A stretch of 64,000 nt of DNA, from assembly GCA_037013495.1 (NCBI GenBank), contig CM072810.1:86350449-86414448 (forward strand), in the 5' to 3' direction. This DNA comes from Hippophae tibetana (Eukaryota > Streptophyta > Magnoliopsida > Rosales > Elaeagnaceae). The notes beneath the pieces were generated by a model. It saw only the letters and a list, made by a program, of their open reading frames with translations. It made no database searches and was not told the origin of the DNA. The translations under genes and the position numbers were made by a program. Below, piece after piece: positions 1-12,745 of the stretch (the stretch's first letter is position 1; the number at the start of each line of letters is the position of its first letter).

Positions 1-2384
1 AAAATTAAACATGTTTAGAGTGATGGGGTTGTCGAATTTAAACCTTCGGAAAAAATACTTAAAAATTGTGGGATTGGTTATTGATTAACTTGTCTGCATA
101 CTTCTTCTCAAAATGGTATGTCTGAGTCTAGACTGAGGCATATGGTAGATGCTAATCTTGATTTACTTTTTAAATCATAAGCTTCTATGATTTATTGGCC
201 ATTTTCCTTTAGATCAACAATTTATATCATTAATCATGTATCTTCTAAAGTGATTAACTTTGATTTACCGTATTCAAGTTTGTTTGGTCATCTATTTGAT
301 TACACCTTCTTACATGTATTTAACTATCTTAGCTTTCCTTATTTAAGATAATTCAATAAAAACAAAAATCAAGCTTGATATGTAGTTTGCATCTTCATTG
401 GTTATGCCTCAAATCATAGAGGCTATTTACGTCTTCACATTGAGTCTAAGAAAGTGATAACTAGTACGTATGTACTTTTCAATGAAGTTGGATTTCTTTT
501 TACAAAAAGCCTACTTGTCATACTCTTTGGGTAATTTCAATTTTGAATCATAAAGCACTATACATGTTCCCTCTTGGATAGAACTAACCTTGTCTTGTTC
601 TCTCAGTTAACCTCATAGTAAATGTTCCTCTAACAAATATAGTGTGCCTACTATCTAGATCTTTTGTCCCTTTCTCTTATGATAAGTCATTTTCATCTAT
701 TTCATCCATTATTAATCCTTTATTACCTGGTGCCTCTAATGATACAATTGTGTCTTCTTCCCTTTATCCCATATCTTCCAATTCTGGTGATATCAATGTT
801 TCAAATAAAACTCATTTAGAGTCTTCTTCCTTTTCTCTATCCATTGATCCTTCAACTACACTAGAAGTTTGTTTGGAAGTGGTTCTTCCTATACTTCATT
901 CTAACAATCATCATATGTAAACAAGATCCAAAACTAATCGTTCAAAACCAAAATTCTTTTATACTACCGATAAATTGCTTGTTACCCCAAAATATTGTAA
1001 AGATGTTGTTGATGTTCCTTAATGGATGGATGTGAGTATTTAGCTTTGGTTAAAAATGAGGCATGGGTTCTAGTTGACCTAATTTCATCCAAGATTATTA
1101 GCAACTTGTGGGTGTATAGAATAAAGGAAAAATTTGATGGTACTCTTGATAAGTACAAAGCTTGCCTAGTTGCTCAATGGTATTTGCAAACTTCAAGTTA
1201 GGATTATACTAAAACCTTTAGTACCATTGTAAAATTAACTTTATCGAGGATATTTTTGTCCATTGCTCTATTTTTTGGATGGAAAATTTGTCAATTGGAT
1301 GTTAATAATTCATTTTAAAATGGTGATCTTAAAGTGCCTAATTATGTGAAGCAACCTTAGGATTTAATTGATCCTTTACATCATACAAAGGTTTTTCTCC
1401 TTACTAAATCATTATATGATTTAAAACAGGCTCGTAGGGCTTGGTTTTATAAGCTTTATACATGGCTTTTTTAGTATAGGTTTACTGGTCCAAGAAATTA
1501 TACAAGTCTTTAACAATAAAACTAATAAATCTAGATCTAGGTCTAAATTGAAAAATATACCAAAAATTAATTAAAAACATACTAAAAATTACAATAGAAT
1601 GAATTTATACAAAAATAAATTCAACTAAATTAAGATCAGTATCAATAAACACAATTAATAAGATTTTATTCGATCTAAAAAATAAAATAAAATAATCAGA
1701 AAAGAGAGTGAGTGTGATCTTCTATAGGAATACAAATCTCTCTAATTATCACATATCAAAACCAAAACTAACATGAAATGTAGAGAAAGATGAAATATTT
1801 TGGGAGAGAAATCCGACTAGCAATGTTAATAATATTCCATATATCAACAACTATGCATAATGCGTTAACATTAATGAAACCAAATGGGTTGAGTTTAATA
1901 GGATATATACTAATGTAAATTAGGTTAGTTTTCATGATGATAGGAGTGTTAGTGGGTATTATATGTTCTTTGGTGGAAACTTGGTTAGCTAGTCCTTTTC
2001 TAAACAAAAGGTGGTTTCAAGATCATATGTAGAATTAGAATATAGGGTACTAATAAGTGGTGCTACAAAAGTGCTATGGATTTTAGCTTTGTTAAAAAAG
2101 ATTGGTTTTGAGATCATAGGAAAGCCCTAGCTGCTTTGTGATCATCTTAGTGAACAATACATTACAAGAAATCTTGTCTAGCATGTTAGAACTAAACATA
2201 TTAAAATTAATATTCATTTTTTTAAGAGATTTATTTGTTAAAGAAGAAATTGAATATTTTGTATTGTACACCATATTCTCAATTAGGTGATGTGTTAACA
2301 AAACCCATAATTAACCCATCATTTTTAAAGTATAGAAGTAAACTAAAGTATAGATATAACTCATCATTAATTTAAGGGGAAGTA
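1..2384 (+). mobile_element. Decayed Ty1/copia retrotransposon, 3' part (integrase to RNase H)
   Basis: Conceptual reading in shifting + frames gives copia pol landmarks in the family's usual order. At about 90-480 is the integrase C-terminal half, including an HTSSQNG stretch and the following LxxLR-like segment. At about 1040-1500 is the reverse transcriptase N-terminal half, with CQLDVNNSF and LYDLKQARRAWF. At about 1900-2330 is RNase H, with KQKVVSRSYVELEYR and VRTKHIKI. Stops and frameshifts are numerous, so no protein is made. The 5' part lies outside the window. The RT C-terminal half, including the YVDD region, is missing where a dispersed repeat sits at 1505-1815. A purine run near 2374-2384 may be the polypurine tract, and the AT-rich DNA after it may be a degraded LTR. 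Confidence 0.8.
1505..1815. repeat. Dispersed repeat R1, copy 1 (interrupts the copia RT)
   Basis: A roughly 310-bp block beginning at the TTTAACAATAAAACTAATAA stretch recurs in the same orientation at 4684-4900. Both copies share the CTCTCTAATNATCACAT segment, the ACTAACATGAAATGTAG segment and a GGGAGAGAAATCC end. Copy 1 sits exactly where the host copia element loses its reading frame between RT and RNase H, so it looks inserted, or replaced sequence there. It has no coding potential. It could be an LTR fragment or a non-autonomous element; no terminal repeats or target-site duplication were identified. Confidence 0.55.
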
Positions 2385-4683
2385 TTGGTTGTGATATTGT
2401 AAAAGTAATTATATGTGTAATGTTAACATATAAAGGGTTGATGTAATTGAATACAATAGTAGTTAGGGTTGTGCATATTGATGACTCTATGAAAGTAATG
2501 TCATTAGCGTATTTTTTTTACTTAATATTTAATTATTTTATTTAATAAATAGTATTTTTGGGCTAAAAATATTAAAATATAAACTTTTTAATGAAAAAGG
2601 GTGAAAATAATTGTTTTGAATTTTTTTATGAATTTTTAACGCATGATCAATCGAGAGTTGTCACGTGGCATGCCACACAAACAGAGGAGCTAACTGGGCA
2701 AGCCATGTGGATGCCACACAAGTAAGGACAATGAATCATAGATATCTGCATATGAGGATGCAAAAATGTGTGTCATGTGTCAACATGGCATTCAATCCGA
2801 GTTCGGAGCCATGGTCAAACTATGTTAACACGTGTCGCCACCTGATTGCTCCCCACGTTGCACCTGTGTGCCATACCATCCATTTCCATGAATCACCTCA
2901 CACCATGTGGCACTAACTTAGTATGTGTTGACTCGGATCGGTCTCTTCTACCACATGTCACTCTCTGATTCATCCAATTAATTCCTTATACCATGGGTCA
3001 CTCTGTGATTGGCTAGCACTGTTAATTTTTGCTTGTTTTGATCTCAGCTCTTGATATGAAATTGATCTAACTGTCCAAATCGCACATGAGCTATTTTTAA
3101 GCCCTTAATATCCCCATAAATCCTAAGAGGCCATCATTAGCATACTTTTTGTTAATTTTTAGAGCTAAAAATAGAGAAAAATACAGGAAAATTCAAGAAA
3201 GGATACAATTTTGATGGAAATTGAAGAGAAAATTAGTACTACAATTTAAGGGTTAATTGTATTTCTTCTTTTACTCTTTACTTTATCATTTTTTATGTAT
3301 TTCTTTATGAAAAATATGAGTTTTATGAACACAATTATGTGTAATTAATTTATTAATTTAGGGATCTTATAAACCCAATTTTCACCATGCGATGATATAA
3401 TATTTTAACCTAATTATAATTTTAATTTAATTGTATTATTTAATCTAATTTTTATGCTATTAATTGTTTGGCCAACAATTTATCTATAGAGTCAATTAAA
3501 TAGATTTGAGAGAATTATTTAATTGTTTTTCTTAATTAAATAACATGCATGGTTTTTAGGCAAAGATGTATGATTCTTATGTATGTGATCCATAATTGAT
3601 GAACTTAATGAGTAGTATGCAATTTAATTGGCATGAGAATGCGATTAAATTAATTACTATATGATGTGTAGTTTACTTGAGAGAGGAATACATGTTAGGT
3701 TGAATATAATTGATCGTGTAATTAATTGATAATTATGTTGGGAGATTTTAATGATTTGAATGATTAGAAAATTGGGAGATTAAGTATTTCAAGACATTTT
3801 CTCATATATTTTTCTAGTTACCAAATATGATTTAATTAATTATTGTTATTTTTTTAGTTATTTTAATTTTACTTTCTTAAAATATAAAAACACAAAAAAT
3901 TGATTTTTATTTCTCTAATTTTAAAAATTAGTTTATAATAAAATAATCTTCGTGAGAACGATTTTTCTTATTATTATATTACTTGTATATTTATTTGCGT
4001 TCTAAATATGAAAATCAAAAATTCATTTAAGTATTCATTGTTTCTCTTAGATAACAACTTTGTGTAGTTTAATACTAAAAAGTTTCTATTATTTTTACTG
4101 ACTATTTAATTTCTCTCTCACCATATTTACTAATTTATATTAATACTAAAATGTTCCTATTATATTTTCCATTTTATTGAAATATTTATGCAATTAAATT
4201 AAAAAACAAAGTATTTATTTGTATAGAAAAAATGAGAGCAAGTTTTAATTATAAAAACTAGCAAATGAATTTACTTTTCTATTTATAAATATTAGACCAT
4301 TTGACAACAATAAAATTCATATTACATGTCTAAAAGCCTCTAACTTAATTGTTGAGAAAGAATAATGTATTGCATAACAAATTTACTATTATTTTAAGTG
4401 TGTCAATTAATTTTCATTAAATACAATTTTATGAATAAATATATTTTTATTTTTAAAAAAATAATTACATTAAAAATTAAAAATTAACAATACATCAGAC
4501 AATTTAATTACAAATTACATATAAATAAGAATTAAGAAATATATTAATATACCATCATCATTTTCCACCGTTGCGTGATAGTGCTTGTAGCTATAACCTC
4601 TTTCATAAGCATTAATTTGTTTGTGTTGTTTGCTTCTAAAGTAGATTTTATATCTTCAATCAATTTACTTAATTCATATTTTA
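2385..4683. other. Unassigned AT-rich DNA with one less AT-rich island
   Basis: No gene is visible. The part at 2640-3130 is richer in G+C than its surroundings and repeats short CACGTG-like and ATGCCACACA/CATGTGGCAC words. It resembles LTR or promoter-like repeat DNA but matches nothing I recognise. The open frame at 2665-2916 has no recognisable domain. The rest, from about 3130, is low-complexity AT-rich sequence with many stops in all frames. Confidence 0.4.
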
Positions 4684-4900
4684 AGTCTCTAACAATAAAA
4701 TTAATAAATCTAAATCTAGGTTTAAATTAAAAAAATATATACTAAAAATTACAATTGAATGAATTTATAAGAAAAGAGAGCATGTAAGTGCGAACTTCTA
4801 TGAGAATACAACTCTCTCTAATGATCACATTTCAAAACCAAAACTAACATGAAATGTAGTGAAAGATGAAAAAATTTGGGAGAGAAATCCAATAATCCCT
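4684..4900. repeat. Dispersed repeat R1, copy 2 (shorter)
   Basis: This is the second copy of the repeat at 1505-1815, in the same orientation. It is shortened in the middle by the loss of an AT-rich segment. It shares the TCTAACAATAAAATTAATAA start, the hexamer-rich CAACTCTCTCTAATGATCAC part and the GGGAGAGAAATCC end. Just downstream, the phrase TTGTAAATATATAGCAAT occurs twice, near 4914 and 5012. Confidence 0.55.
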
Positions 4901-5249
4901 ATATCAGAAATTTTGTAAATATATAGCAATACATATCATTTAAAACAAAACGTGTAAGACACTCTGAGAACCCACCACCATAATAAAATGGAAAGCTTTC
5001 AATTCGTTATAGAATCTTGTAAATATATAGCAATCAAAGCCAGGCATAATTCATTTTTTTTCCTTGAAAATATATAATTTATATTAAGATGTTAAAACAA
5101 AGCTCTGGTCCCCTATGTAGGTATTTAAAAAGCTTAGTCGGCGGCACTTGCCAACCCTAAAATTCTTACTTCGTTTACAGCTAAGACAACGTCACAACCC
5201 ACAGATTGACCCAGCAAAATTATTATTGACATTATGTTTAATATCATAA

Positions 5250-5580
5250 CTTAATGTATAATAGTAGCAAAATCTGTTTTTAGTGCCATTAAATTAATCA
5301 CAATTTGTCCTATATACTAATTAAATTAATTAATATGTAAAAATTTTGTTTTTTTCTAATAATCTAAGCGAGAAAAGGAAAAGGAACAAAAAAAAACATA
5401 TGAAAAATATTAATGTATAATAGTACAAAAATCTGTTTTTAGTGCCATTAAATTAATCACAATTTGTCCTATACACTAATTAAACTAATTAATAAGTGAA
5501 AATTTTGTTTTCTTCGAATAATCAAAGCAAATAATCAAAACGAGAAAAGGAAAAGGAAAAAAAAACATATCATATGAAAA
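5250..5580. repeat. Local tandem duplication, about 160-bp period
   Basis: Two adjacent copies start at about 5254 and 5415. Each reads TAATGTATAATAGTA, then a CTGTTTTTAGTGCCATTAAA core, then ATCACAATTTGTCCTATA, and ends in a purine-rich GAGAAAAGGAAAAGGAA run followed by ACATAT. They differ by scattered substitutions, and copy 2 has a small internal duplication (AATAATCAAA repeated). Noncoding. Confidence 0.75.
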
Positions 5581-5589
5581 AAAGAGTTC

Positions 5590-6783
5590 AGAAATAACTC
5601 AATAAAAAAATATATCTATTTATTGTAAAAATGATATTTAGATTTTATATTTATATTTTATAATAATTTAATTTTATTATTATTAAAAAATGATAGTATA
5701 AGAATAAAGACAATTTGTTTATTTTAATTTGAATAAATTATAATAAAAAGAATTAAAGAAAACATTAAATAAAAATAAAATAAGTAAAAGCATTGAAATA
5801 TAATAAATTATTATTAGATAATTAATTTTTTATAATAATAAAATTAAATTATCATAAAAATAATAAATTAATATTATTTTAAAAATAAGTATTAATATTT
5901 TGATATCACCTTATAAATCAATATAATTAATGTTAGTAGAAAAGAAAAATAATATGTTTAGATGCTATCCATATATTGATATCGATGTGAACTTTAATTT
6001 ATTAGTAGCTTTAAGTTATGTAATTCTTATCATCTTTAATTTATGGTTTTTATATATTATAATTATATTATAATTTTAATTAATATAATAATTTATTATC
6101 AAAATATAATTATATTTATCAATAATATTAAATTATATTATTTATTATTTATTATAAATTTATAATAAATAAAATTTTATTAGCATGATAGGATGCTTGG
6201 GGATATATTTCAATTTTTCTATGGACAGAGAATGTCCATGTAGAGGATAGGTTGGCTTTTGAATCACCATCCCTATCTCGTTTCTTATATGAAACCCTTT
6301 TTTTAACAATTTTTATATAATTTGTAAAAATTTAGAGCGAAATTAGTTATGAAAATTTAACATTATATTATATAAGACATTAAATAATTATTAAATTAAT
6401 AAAAAATTAATTACAATCATAATTTCTACCTTAAATTTTAAATTATTATATTTAAATATATAATAAATCATTATATATATTTTAAATTTTATAGATATTT
6501 AAACTATTTAAAATTTAATTTCTCTTGATTTATTTATTAAAATAAATGTATTATTTTTATTATTATAAATTTTAACTAAATTATTTCACATATTTTTCAT
6601 ATTTTTTTAGAAGATGAATTTGGCCATTCTATTTCTTTTTCTTTTTCTTTCCAAGTTAGTCGCTTTAATTTGTATTCCTTCACAAACCTGTTCAGTATTA
6701 TAGTTTTAACAACTTTGTTGTATTAGTTATAATACTACTTCCTTTGAAAAAGTTATAAAGTAAAGATTATTTTTTATCATATA
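5590..6783. other. AT-rich spacer, nothing recognised
   Basis: Very AT-rich DNA with no open frame of note and no RNA gene seen. A short less AT-rich stretch near 6180-6300 (GGACAGAGAATGTCCATGTA) contains a small perfect palindromic core, but no larger element could be delimited. Confidence 0.4.
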
Positions 6784-7645
6784 TGTAAAAACAAGATATT
6801 AACAATATTATTAATAAATTTAAAAGTATTATTTAAGTTGAGTCGGATACTAAGTCGCTATGTCTAAATTTGTACAAATAAACACAATTTTGTGGTTCTC
6901 AAGATAAAACAATACAAAATCTTTTTCTACCGTGGAGTTTCACTGTACTCATGAAGTTTAAAATATTACACCTTTAAAGTGTTTATATTGTTCGAAAAAC
7001 TAAAAAAACAATTTTAATTTTTCTTTTCTTGGGTTTGTTGTGAAGAACAGTTTCTTAGTTTTGTTAAAGTGGGAGCTATGACTTTCTTTTTATAGCTAAA
7101 AAAAGGATGAATGTGCATGTAATGTTGACAAATTATTTTTCATACAATAATAACAAAAATGTTCACATAATAATAATAAAAACGTTCAAAGAATATTGGA
7201 ACAGAATGGTCAAAAAAATAACGGTAAGGTTTTTGGTGACTCAGTTTGGATAAGAATGAAATTTTTTATTGTTGGAAAAAAAATTTAATAATGAAATTGT
7301 TTTTCAAAAATAAAGTGCCACCTCATACACGCACACACACTCACACTCGGCTCAACACGGTTGGCGATGGTGATACACCCGCACGTGTGACTCCAAAATT
7401 GACTTGGTCTTCTCTCCTTCAATAAAAATGAGTGCCCCTTGAGACCTAATCCCAATTATAAATCCTTTTATATAGAAACACCTACTAAGAGATGTAGAAA
7501 AGAAATGTGAGACAAATTTTTTAAGAGAGAAAATATAGCAACACCTCCTAAGAGATGTAGAAAAGAAATGTGAGACAAATTTTTTAAGAAAGAAAATTTT
7601 GCATTTTATCCATATCATTTTTTATTTAAATTCACACTATTTTCA
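6784..7645 (-). repeat. LTR of the old copia element (3' LTR, left side)
   Basis: It shares an ordered series of blocks with 12018-12743: TGTAAAAACAA at the left edge, CACCTCTAAAGTGTTTATATTG, TTTGTTGTGAAGAA..TTTCTTAGTTTTGTTAAA, and AAGAGATGTAGAAAAG. Unlike the right copy, it holds an internal tandem duplication of about 74 bp around the AAGAGATGTAGAAAAGAAAT phrase (seen at 7488 and again at 7552). This explains part of its greater length. Confidence 0.75.
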
Positions 7646-8159
7646 CTAACCCTACTTGAATTTTATAAAAAATAATTTTCATCGATCAACCGATCAATTA
7701 AAAGTATAAGATTATACATCAGCAAAAAATGTCTATTGATTTGAATATTTGCATAGTATTGATGTTTTAGAATATACTAGAGTAACTCATAGTTTTGAAC
7801 TTTATCTCTAACAAGATTATACATAACCTTTTCAAGATGTAGTTTGAAAAGCCTGTGCTTTACGGTCATGCACGTGTATCCTAGTATAGTGAATACTCTA
7901 GTAAATTTTGCCCAAAAATTTCATAGAAGGTGACCACACTTCCACATTCACATAGATGAGTCTATTAAGAGTAATATTGTAGCTATATACTCCATTCCAT
8001 ATAGAGTATAGAACCCATTACGAGTTAATAATTAACTCATCTTTTATGTCGCTTCAAGACTCCATGCTTCTAACAATATAGAATAAGACTTCATAAAGCA
8101 TGATTCATCTCATATCACTTCATGACTTATTATTTACCCATTAAACTTATTTCTTAGGA

Positions 8160-9560
8160 TCTCTAGTCTATAAATTAGGTTACCATCATGAGTGACTCTT
8201 CATTCTAAGGACATCAATCTTATTCCTTTTGAGGTTTTAAAAACCTCAAATCTTGCTAATCCTTTCGTCAATGGATCAGCCAAATTTTCATCAATACATA
8301 TATGATCCACTCTAACAGTTTTTGTAGATCACAGTGGATCATGACAATTGGTATCGGTCTTTCCAATAAAAGGGATCTTAGCTAATAGACTTCTTAACCA
8401 ACCTACTTCTTCACTAGCAATAGCTAGTTCTATCATTTCAGACTCTATCGTAGATTGGGCCAAAATTTTCTATTTCTTAGACTTCCAAGAAACAGTTCCA
8501 CCAGTAATGCTAAATATATAGTCGTCAGTTGCTTTGGAATATTCTAATAGGGTATTCCAATCAGCATTATTGTATCCTTCTAGAATAGCGGAAAACTTCT
8601 TATAATGTAATCCAAGATTCATAGTTCTTTTAAGGTATCTCATGACCCTTTCAATTGCATTCCAATGCTCTATACTAGGTTTACTGGTAAATCTACATAA
8701 TAGTTCCACAACATAAGCTATGTCTAGCATAGTGCAGTTAGTAGCATAACATAAGCTACCAATGATGCTCGCATACTCAGTTTGTCTAACACCGTCTACG
8801 GTGTTCTTGAACAACTTTACACTAAGATCATAAAGAATACATGCAAGTTTGGAATTAAAGTAATTATATTTCTTTAAGATCATCTCAATATAATGAGATT
8901 GATATAAAGAAAATCACTTTTTAGACCTAGTAATCTTTATACCAAGGATTACACTCGCTTCTCCAAGGTCTTTCATATAAAAGTTAGCATACAACAAAAT
9001 TTTCACATTATTCACAACATGAATATTTGACCTAAAAATAAGCATGTCATCCACATATAAACATATAATAGTGTAAATGTCATTTTCTGATTTATAATAA
9101 ATTTGTCACTTTCATTCATTTTGAATCCAAATGAGATAAATAGATTATCAAATTTTTCATGTCATTGCTTAGGTGATTGCTTTAGACCATAAAGAGATTT
9201 ATATAGTTTACAAACTTTATTTTCTTGACCTGCGACAACAAAGCCCTTAGGTTAGTCCATATAAATCTTTTCTTCTAAGTCACCATTTAAGAAGGTAGTT
9301 TTAACATCCATTTAGTGCACTACTAAATAATAGATATTAGCAAGAGAGAAAAACACATTTATGAAAGTTATTCGTGTGATTAGTGAAAAGGTATCAAAAA
9401 ATTCTACATTTTCTCTTTGCATAAACCCTTTGGCTACTTTGTACTTTTCAATAGTATCATCTGGTTTTAATTTTTTCTTTAGTATCCATTTACATCCTAT
9501 GGTTTTGCAATCATGAGGTAAGTCAACTAAATGTCAAGCTCGTTTACTTATCCTAATTTC
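8160..9560 (-). pseudogene. Copia reverse transcriptase and RNase H remnant
   Basis: Read on the - strand, about 9070-9000 gives the RT catalytic signature YVDDML, intact in a local frame. About 8883-8470 gives the RT tail and start of RNase H (TEYASIIGSLCYA, HWNAIERVMRYLK, NNADWN, GGTVSWKSKK). About 8460-8200 gives the RNase H tail (QSTIESEMIELA, VRVDHICIDENLADPLTKGL). The frames shift between segments. This fits Ty1/copia order, with RNase H after RT. Confidence 0.8.
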
Positions 9561-10119
9561 AGTATCTAATTTCTCATTTTTTTACTAGTTCTAGCTATGG
9601 GTAAACTACTAGAAAACGAGCTCTCACTATTTATTCAATTTAAAGGGAAATCTATGTTCATAGAAGACAATATCATTTTATTCTATAACTACATGATCAT
9701 TTAAATCATAGAATTTATAAGTTTTACTATTCACAGCATATCCAATGAACGCACATTCATATGCTCTAGCTATGGGTAAACTACTAGTAGACAAGCCCCC
9801 ACTATTTCTTCAATTTAAAGGGAATAGAAGACAACATCATTTGATTCTATAAGTACATGATCATTTAAGTTATAGAATTTATAAGCTTTATTATTCACAA
9901 GATATCCTATGAACACGCATTCATATGCTCTACTAGCAAGTTTATTTCTTTTAGGATCAAAAATCCTAACATAGGCTAAACAACCCCAAGTTTTAAAATA
10001 AGTTAAGTTAGGTTTCTTATTTTTAAAATTTCATATGGTGAAATTTTACTAAGAGATTTAGGCAATCTATTTATAACATAGCAAACAGTTAATAAAATTT
10101 CTCCCTACCAATGGGAAGC

Positions 10120-10650
10120 AGTACGAGAGTTTAATAAAATTACAACAACTACTTTAGTAAAAGTTCTATTTTTTTCTTTTAGCTTTGCCATTCATTTTAG
10201 GAGAATGGGGTACAGTTTTTTCATGAATAATTCCATGAGTTTTATAAAAAACATTGAAAATATTTGAATTATATTTAGTGCCTCTATCACTTTGAAATCT
10301 TTTTATTTTTCTATTAAATTGATTTTCAATTTTAGTCATAAATATTTTAAACATGTCAAATGCTTCACTTTTATTTTCCATTAGATATACATAAGTATAG
10401 TCTGAACAGTCATAAATAAAAGTTATAAAATAGTGTTTTCCATTTCTTGTTAAAATACCATCAAGTTCACATATGTTAGAGTGTATTAAGTCTAAAGATT
10501 TAGATTCTCTAACTATTGATTTATGTGAAGTTTTGGTTATTTCAGCTTGACTGCCTAAATTACATTTTTCAAAATCATTCAAAGATAATTTAGGAATTAG
10601 TTCTTAGGTACTCATGTTCTTGATTATGCATTTATTAACATGACAAAGTC
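10120..10650 (-). pseudogene. Copia integrase core remnant
   Basis: The open stretch 10582-10166 reads as an integrase core: SLDLIHSNICELDG, then YFITFIYDCSDYTYVYLM, then FQSDRGTKYNS and HSPKMNGKAKRKK. The first acidic residue of the D,D(35)E triad, usually seen as HSDI or HTDV, is Asn here (HSNI). The final Glu of the E-R-K-N-like motif has also changed (GKAKRKK). The remnant is therefore catalytically dead as well as frame-broken. Confidence 0.8.
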
Positions 10651-10699
10651 TAGCATACCAAATATTAAAAGAACTTAACATATAAGTAGAAGAAAAAAC

Positions 10700-11900
10700 T
10701 TTATTAATTTTAACATTCAATTTAAACATGTCCTTAGTGGTGTACCTGTTCCAAAAACAACATTATTTTTAGTTACTGTATACAAATAAGCCCTTATAGT
10801 TTGAGTAAACCTAACTTTGTTAAGAAGATAGCCGAAAACTAAATTCTTTCTCATCTCTAGAGTATGCATAACATCTTTTAAGATGATAGCCTTTCCAGAG
10901 GTAAACTTCAATTCAACCTCATAAGTACTAGCAACTTTAGTGAAGTGAGAATCACCTAGTAGCACTTTCTTATCCTCAAACACAGAATAGGACTCGAACA
11001 TGTCCTGATAATAGTAAACATGGCGATAAACACCAGTGTCTACCCACCACCCCTCAGATATACCAACAAAGTTGATTTCAAATATCATAGCAATATGTTG
11101 ATCTTTAATAAAATTCACCTAAGGGATATAACGATTCATGTTCCGATAGTTCCTAGCCAAGTGGCCAGGTCTTTTACAACTATAACATATGAATGTGTTA
11201 TTTCTTGAGGGGTTTGAGTTCCATTCTATGAAGGATTTCTGTTTCTATTTTGGTTGTTACGGTTCTGGTTATTATTGAAATTATGAGTTTTCATGTTTCT
11301 TTCTTTAGGTTTCAAAACTATAGAGAAAGATTTCTTATTAACATTGTTGTTTAAGACAATGAGTGCTTCATTTTTTTGATCTTGTTTTTGGGCTTCTTCT
11401 TTTATTCGTAGACGGGTTATGAGACTTTCTAAAGAAAATTCCTTAGTTTTATGTCTAAGTGCATTCTTAAAATCTTTCCATGTAGGGTAATTTATCTATA
11501 ATAACAACAACTTAAAATTATTCATCTAAAGTCATACCTTCAGAAGTTATTTCATGTGCTATCTTCTATAGTTCATGTGATTAAGCTTTCACAGATTTGT
11601 CATTAGTCACTTGGTACTTCATGTATCTGCTAATAACATACTTCTTTATTCCAACTTCCTCAATATTATACTTCTTTTAAAGTGCAACCCAAATTTTTTT
11701 AGTTGACTTATCAGAATTATAATAGTCATACAAATCATTAGCTAAACCATTAAGAATAAATTTTTTACATAAAAAATCATTTCTCATCCAAGTGACTAAG
11801 TCTTTAGTTGTAGCTTCAGTAGGAGGATTAGATAGTGTTGGTTATTCAACAATAAGAACATAAGCAACCTTTTTCATGGTTAAGAAAAATAACAACTTTT
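10700..11900 (-). pseudogene. Copia gag end and protease remnant
   Basis: At 11200-11130 the - strand reads a gag zinc knuckle, CYSCKRPGHLARNY. It keeps Cys-X2-Cys-X4-His, but the last Cys is Tyr. At 11060-10980 is the protease active-site region WWVDTGVYRHV, where DTG replaces the usual DSG/DTG without loss. After it comes a GAG-pre-integrase-like stretch up to 10717. Between 11220 and 11900 the gag body can be followed only in short broken frames. Confidence 0.7.
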
Positions 11901-12017
11901 ATCTCAATCTTTTAAAAAGTAGTCCCTCGAAACAAAACAGTTTGTTGAGATTAGGAGTTAACATTTCAGTAGACATGACATATATAAATACGTCTTAAAA
12001 TTATTGGTAGCAAGTAT

Positions 12018-12743
12018 GTAAAAACAAAATATGAACAATATTATCGATATACTCAAAAGTACTACTTTGGTTAAGTCACAGACTAAGTTCCTCTCTTTAA
12101 AACATTTCGTGGGTATGCCCAAATTTGTGCAAGTAAAAACAACCTCGTTGTCACTAGGATAAAATAGCCTAAAATTAATTTTCTATCTCGAAACTTCACT
12201 GCAATGATGAAGTCTGGAATGCTACACCTCTAAAGTGTTTATATTGCTCGGAAAACTGAAAAAAATAATTTTCAAATTTCTTTTCTTTGGTTTGCTGTGA
12301 AGAGTAGTTTCTTAGTTTTGTTAAATTGAGAACTATGATCTTTTTTTTATAGCTAAAAAAATGATGTTCATATAACAATGGAACGAAATGGTAAAAAAAA
12401 ATAACGATCAAGTTTTAGGTGACTCAATTTGAAAAAGAACAAAAATTTTTACTATTAAAAAAACAATTTTAATAATGATTTTTTTTTCAAAAAATAAAGT
12501 GTCATCTCACTCACATTCACACTTTATTGATCAGACCACAACAACGATAACGTGCATATATGACTCAACAATTACTTAGGTCTTCTCCCTTTTTATCCTC
12601 AGGGCAAATCCAATTGTAAATTATTTCTTATATCAACACCTCTTAAGAGATGTAGAAAAGCAACTTGGGACAAAAAAATTAAGAGAGAAAATTTTGCACT
12701 TTTTCCTTGTCATTTTTTAAAATTTAAATTCACAATATTTTCA
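12018..12743 (-). repeat. LTR of the old copia element (5' LTR, right side)
   Basis: Counterpart of the left LTR, with the single-copy version of the AAGAGATGTAGAAAAG block near 12643. The position to its left where a primer-binding site should lie does not match the common initiator-Met type, so the primer is unassigned. Confidence 0.75.
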
Positions 12744-12745
12744 AT

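Larger units (their letters stand above)
6784..12745 (-). mobile_element. Old Ty1/copia LTR retrotransposon, nearly complete
   Basis: Two direct repeats of about 0.7-0.9 kb (6784-7645 and 12018-12743) bracket a - strand gag-pol remnant of about 4.4 kb. The order from right to left is gag, protease, integrase, reverse transcriptase, RNase H, which defines copia rather than gypsy. The LTRs have diverged by many substitutions and indels, and the coding part has many stops and frameshifts, so the element is old and inactive. Target-site duplications were not found at the estimated ends, so the ends are uncertain by some tens of bases. A window-wide copia relative lies at 27042-32367, but it is a different, younger family with short LTRs. 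Confidence 0.85.

Noticed and set aside
2665..2916. 83-residue open frame in a less AT-rich island
   Set aside because: No domain, His/Cys-rich only because of CCAC/CATGTG word repeats; probably noncoding repeat DNA.
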